Assembly: GCA_946482295.1 (NCBI GenBank)
Contig: CAMLRB010000159.1
Coordinates: 1 to 8,301, forward strand
Reading direction: 5' to 3'
Source: an uncultured Bacteriovorax sp.
GTDB lineage: Bacteria; Bdellovibrionota; Bacteriovoracia; Bacteriovoracales; Bacteriovoracaceae
DNA: 8,301 bases
The first letter of the stretch is position 1, and the number at the start of each line of letters is the position of its first letter. A program made the position numbers and the translations under genes. This document shows positions 5,646 to 8,301 of the stretch, piece after piece. Below the pieces are notes generated by a model. It was not told the origin of the DNA and ran no database searches. It worked only from the letters and a program-made list of their open reading frames with translations.

Positions 5646-6260
5646 ATGATTAAATCGACTTTGTTCATGGTCCTCTTCTCTTTGACTAGTTTTACCCTCT
5701 TTGCGGCCGATGAATCATTGCCAGTCGCGATAGTTCAAGTGGCAAAAGGCTCTGTACTGTTAGATGGTAAGGCGATAAAGCAAGGCGATACTATTGATAA
5801 GCCTGGCATGTTAGAAACAAAAGATAAGTCTGTTGTTCAATTAAAAATCGCCAAATGGAATAACACGATTACACTTGGACCACTCTCTTCAATGATGTTG
5901 AATTTTTCGGAAGAAAAAAAATATACATTGGATAAAGGTTCATGTCGTTGGAAAACATCTGCAAATGCAGCGGCGAACGTTGCAGGTGGAAAAGGTAAAA
6001 TTTTTACTCGTCACGTATCAATGGGTGTGAGAGGTACAGATTTTCTTTTGAAGACTAATGCTCTTTTAGGTGAAAGTGAAGTCATCATGTTTGAAGGCGA
6101 AGTTAAAATGGATAATCTTGAAGATCCGGAAAATTCAGTCATTGTTAAAAAAGGGCAATGGGGTGGACTTGGTGGACGTTTTGGAAAGAAGATCGCTCCT
6201 CCGCTTGATCTTCCAACTGCAGTGATTGAATTAGCTGCGAAGGCAATTGTCGTAGAATGA
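5646..6260 (+). CDS. Exported FecR-domain protein
   Basis: A 204-residue protein with a Sec signal peptide (residues 1-20, cut near LFA/ADES), so the mature form is periplasmic. The FecR-type fold is seen in GSVLLDGKAIKQGD (35-48), a strand-rich middle (VVQLKI, TITLGPLSS, YTLDKG) and the typical IFTRHVSMGVRGTDF with the later EVIMFEGEVKM. Classical FecR proteins are membrane-bound sensors paired with an ECF sigma factor and a TonB receptor; here there is no cytoplasmic part, no sigma factor and no receptor. It is therefore a stand-alone FecR domain, a form common in delta-proteobacteria, with unknown ligand. GGAG at 5637-5640, 5 bases before the ATG, is a good ribosome site. A TATTAT (5619-5624) upstream could be a -10 but has no good -35. 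Its stop overlaps the next start (ATGA), so the two are translationally coupled. Confidence 0.88.
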   Translation: MIKSTLFMVLFSLTSFTLFAADESLPVAIVQVAKGSVLLDGKAIKQGDTIDKPGMLETKDKSVVQLKIAKWNNTITLGPLSSMMLNFSEEKKYTLDKGSCRWKTSANAAANVAGGKGKIFTRHVSMGVRGTDFLLKTNALLGESEVIMFEGEVKMDNLEDPENSVIVKKGQWGGLGGRFGKKIAPPLDLPTAVIELAAKAIVVE

Positions 6261-6832
6261 GTATTAGTACAATTTTAGAATGGCTTATATTCTTTTCACT
6301 GATGGGATACGCCCTCTACACGCTTTTTATTATTAAAAACGAAAAAGAAAATTATCTTAAAAACGCCAAAGAAATCTCTTTTAAAAAATTCCTTCTTCGA
6401 GTTCCTCAATGGTGGGGAGAAGTGTCGACTGAAAACGAATACGTTTTATGTTTTAAAAGGCTTGATACCCGTTATGACTGGGAAGCCCGTTTTCATTGGA
6501 TTGAAGAAGTGAGTTCGAAGGATCTCATTGAACTCTTTAAAGAAAAAATTCATGACCGTCACATTCTTTTTGATGAAGAAAATAGTGTTATACACAACCC
6601 AAGCGATTTCAAAGATAAACCGCTCATTGCTAGCGGTGAATTTGAAATGGTTCGTTTAGAAGGCATGGCCACTGAAGATCGCAGTGAAAGACTCTATTAC
6701 GATGCCTTCTTGATTCGTGAATTAAAAACCGGTCATTACCTCTACGCTGAAAGCAAAAGCTCAGTGTTAAATGGTTTAGTTGAAGGACCCTATTTTGAAG
6801 AAGTCATGCGCCAGCTCACTGTCCTAAACTAA
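6257..6832 (+). CDS. Single-pass membrane protein of unknown function, coupled to the FecR-domain gene
   Basis: A 191-residue protein that I do not recognise. One transmembrane helix spans about residues 5-27 (TILEWLIFFSLMGYALYTLF). It is followed by a lysine-rich stretch, so by the positive-inside rule the C-terminal domain should be in the cytoplasm. That domain (about 38-191) is a mixed alpha/beta soluble unit with many aromatic residues (PQWWGE, YDWEARFHWIEE, RLYYDAFLIREL, GHYLYAESK). It has no cysteine-based metal site or nucleotide-binding motif. The start lies in an ATGA overlap with the FecR gene, so the two proteins are probably made together. One possibility is that the pair links a periplasmic event to the membrane, but nothing in the sequence shows it. 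No terminator is seen before the next gene, 64 bp on. Confidence 0.85.
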   Translation: MSISTILEWLIFFSLMGYALYTLFIIKNEKENYLKNAKEISFKKFLLRVPQWWGEVSTENEYVLCFKRLDTRYDWEARFHWIEEVSSKDLIELFKEKIHDRHILFDEENSVIHNPSDFKDKPLIASGEFEMVRLEGMATEDRSERLYYDAFLIRELKTGHYLYAESKSSVLNGLVEGPYFEEVMRQLTVLN

Positions 6833-6896
6833 AACCTTTTTACAATCCCCATAGACAGATAAATTTCTCTTCGCTAAGTTCACGAGCGGAGGCCTT

Positions 6897-7352
6897 ATGA
6901 AAAATTTAATCGCAATAAGTTTCATTCTTTTCTCAGCACCACTATTTGCTAAAACTATTTCAATCGATGGATTAAAAGCAAAGGCCATCGTCGACATTGC
7001 CAATGAACTTAACAGTACTGATGCAGCAATGGGTGGACGCCTGTTTGCCGAGCTTGAAAACATTGAGTGCGAAAAAACTGTTGATGACGTCAAAGGTGTC
7101 TATTTACAAAAATGTTCATTTGATGCTTTTGAACATGTTGAAGTCAGATCAGACAGCGAAGAACATCGCTTTACCGCTGAAGCCTTTAGAGTTGCTCTAA
7201 ATGATACGGCAAAAAACGAAATCAAAGTTTCGGACATAAAAAAAACGATCTCTGTTAAAAAAATAAGTTGTAAGGCCCTAGGTCTTGGTCACGCACTTGA
7301 TGCCATCGACATCGAGCCAAAGTATTCTTGCACACTCACATTAAACTACTGA
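6897..7352 (+). CDS. Small exported four-cysteine protein, unknown function
   Basis: A 151-residue protein, not recognised. Residues 1-18 form a clear signal peptide (MKNLIAISFILFSAPLFA, cut before KTIS). The mature part has cysteines at 58, 73, 125 and 145, enough for two disulfides, and a middle pattern of strands (GVYLQKCSFDAF, HVEVRSD) and helices. The C-terminal strand YSCTLTLNY may pair with ISCKALG. A periplasmic location is inferred. GGAGG at 6888-6892, 4 bases before the ATG, is a strong ribosome site. It could share the FecR transcript, since the 64-bp gap has no terminator; TTTACA (6839-6844) with TAAATT (6860-6865) 15 bp on is only a weak promoter candidate. The stop overlaps that of the opposing gene by 7 bp. 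Confidence 0.85.
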   Translation: MKNLIAISFILFSAPLFAKTISIDGLKAKAIVDIANELNSTDAAMGGRLFAELENIECEKTVDDVKGVYLQKCSFDAFEHVEVRSDSEEHRFTAEAFRVALNDTAKNEIKVSDIKKTISVKKISCKALGLGHALDAIDIEPKYSCTLTLNY

Positions 7353-7753
7353 CAATTTTTGAGAGATTGGAGAAATATCCCAGAGTCTGAAAAAGGATCC
7401 AGTGGATTTGGTTTGCGAATGCTTACACCGTTTACTTCCTGAATTTCTCCTTTCGTTCCATCCATTTTTTTTAGGATGCGCACTTTCATTGTCGTGGGCA
7501 CATCAAGGTACGAAGACACAAGCAAAAGATCCTGTGCTGATTGAAAGGTAAACTGCATTTGCGATTGAGTCTTTTGATTGACTTGATAAATGACGGGAGA
7601 AGTCTTTGCACTCTCCCCTGTATTTTTAACAAGCACACCTTTAAGCACATAATCACCACAGCCAGCAAAGCCAGGCCTATCAGCGGCCCAGGAAATGCTG
7701 ATGATGTACATGATGACTGTTACTAGAATTTTTACAACACGAAGTCTTTGCAT
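7346..7753 (-). CDS. Small exported protein, unknown function
   Basis: A 135-residue protein, not recognised. The signal peptide is residues 1-23 (basic MQRLRVVK, hydrophobic ILVTVIMYIISIS, cut near SWA/ADRP). The mature part has two cysteines (Cys32 in FAGCGDYVLKG and Cys134, the second-last residue), which could join the ends of a small beta-rich domain. Cys32 is 8 residues beyond the cut and has no lipobox, so it is not a lipoprotein. GGAAG lies 7 bases before the ATG, inside the end of the upstream gene, which it overlaps by 22 bp. The two are probably translated in a coupled way. The stop overlaps the plus-strand gene by 7 bp, tail to tail, and no terminator is seen there. Confidence 0.82.
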   Translation of the reverse strand: MQRLRVVKILVTVIMYIISISWAADRPGFAGCGDYVLKGVLVKNTGESAKTSPVIYQVNQKTQSQMQFTFQSAQDLLLVSSYLDVPTTMKVRILKKMDGTKGEIQEVNGVSIRKPNPLDPFSDSGIFLQSLKNCQ

Positions 7754-8301
7754 GGATTGTCTTCCTTTTTCATGTTGGCGCGATAGAGTTTGTCATAGAT
7801 TTTTTTGGCTTCATTCGCTACTTTTTCTGCGAGAACAAACGTTTTCTCACTCTCTAAGTATACCTGTTTGAATTTTTTTAGTTTCAATCGGGCGTCAGCA
7901 CTTAATTTAGCGTGAAGTTCTTTCGTTATTTTTTCTTTCAAAAGAAGTTTGTCATAAAGATCTTTGTAAAAATCTTTAGAGAAGGCAGTTTCTGCATCGT
8001 CCAGCGATTGCTTATAAACTTTTTTAGCTGAATCAAAATTTAGATCGAGAATCGAAAGACCATCTTCACGGTCGAACATGCTGATTTGATCCGGATAATC
8101 GCGAGCAATTATACTTTTCACTTCAGTTCCAACATCATTAACGTCTAACAACGCCTTTTCAAATTTGATTTGATAATCGCGGTAATCAGCTAGACTTTTT
8201 TTAAGAGGCTCAAAGTTGAACATTTTTCTAGGAATGGCAGCGAGTGCCTCTATTTTATCAATTTGATTGATGAGCGATGAATAATGATCTTCCGTTTTGC
8301 A
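7732..8301 (-). CDS. Charged helical protein, 5' end beyond window (partial)
   Basis: The frame is open to the right edge: 26 codons before the Met at 8223 contain no stop and read as similar helical protein (KTEDHYSSLINQIDKIEALA). No ribosome site precedes 8223, so the gene almost certainly starts outside the window; 189 residues are visible. The sequence is almost wholly helical and rich in K, D, E and L, with likely coiled coils, and one break at ARDYPDQISMF. Long helices plus a YP-containing break loosely resemble the TrbJ/VirB5 group of secretion-system proteins. That is a weak likeness only, since no signal peptide is in view. Its 3' end carries the ribosome site of the next gene, which it overlaps by 22 bp. 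Confidence 0.75.
   Translation of the reverse strand, partial: CKTEDHYSSLINQIDKIEALAAIPRKMFNFEPLKKSLADYRDYQIKFEKALLDVNDVGTEVKSIIARDYPDQISMFDREDGLSILDLNFDSAKKVYKQSLDDAETAFSKDFYKDLYDKLLLKEKITKELHAKLSADARLKLKKFKQVYLESEKTFVLAEKVANEAKKIYDKLYRANMKKEDNPCKDFVL

Noticed and set aside
6839..6865. TTTACA with TAAATT as a promoter for the four-cysteine protein
   Set aside because: The spacer is only 15 bp and the -10 matches at 4 of 6 bases; not strong enough to list as a feature.
6824..7093. Minus-strand open frame opposite the start of the four-cysteine protein gene
   Set aside because: The plus-strand gene has a strong ribosome site and a clear signal peptide; the opposite frame has no such support and is its shadow.

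Overview
The window looks like an ordinary chromosomal stretch of a low-GC, Gram-negative bacterium. It holds a nucleotide-excision-repair gene, several small proteins exported by Sec signal peptides, a FecR-type periplasmic protein, a solo REP-associated (Y1/HUH) transposase and a very long glycine-rich exported protein. A member of Bdellovibrionota (Bdellovibrio/Bacteriovorax-like) would fit. That is an impression from gene content and protein style, since there is no rRNA or other marker to prove it.

Layout. Positions 1-100 hold a bidirectional terminator hairpin between two copies of a 20/21-base direct repeat; the second copy runs into the stop codon of a minus-strand Y1/RAYT-like transposase (93-728). 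The 52-bp gap between this gene and a plus-strand GNAT acetyltransferase (781-1332) appears to hold two opposed promoters sharing almost the same -10 bases, and the acetyltransferase mRNA may be leaderless. The acetyltransferase converges, with a 4-bp stop overlap, on uvrC (1329-3089, minus). This UvrC has all catalytic and Fe-S cysteine signatures but lacks the usual C-terminal helix-hairpin-helix domain. Divergent from uvrC is a small protein (3142-3570, plus) with an N-terminal zinc ribbon and a C-terminal domain resembling the Tudor-like tail of UvrD/PcrA. A strong bidirectional terminator (3593-3624) follows.

The centre is a 600-residue exported glycine-rich protein (3646-5448, minus). 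It has a cysteine-containing N-terminal domain, a long region of WPG repeats in two sizes (21 and 24 bp per unit, 17 WPG units in all), a Q/M/Y-rich helix-like segment and a C-terminal phenylalanine. Upstream lies a good match to a sigma-28 (FliA) promoter, which also shows that the start must be the ATG at 5448 rather than an upstream TTG. Divergent from it, a FecR-domain protein (5646-6260) overlaps by 4 bp a single-pass membrane protein (6257-6832), followed by a small exported four-cysteine protein (6897-7352). The right end carries two minus-strand genes overlapping by 22 bp: a charged helical protein that runs off the window (7732 to beyond 8301) and a small exported protein (7346-7753).

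The most notable points are the repeat protein with its probable FliA control, the uvrC/zinc-ribbon-Tudor divergent pair together with the HhH-less UvrC, and the repeat/hairpin at the end of the RAYT gene. None of the exported hypothetical proteins can be given a function from sequence alone.
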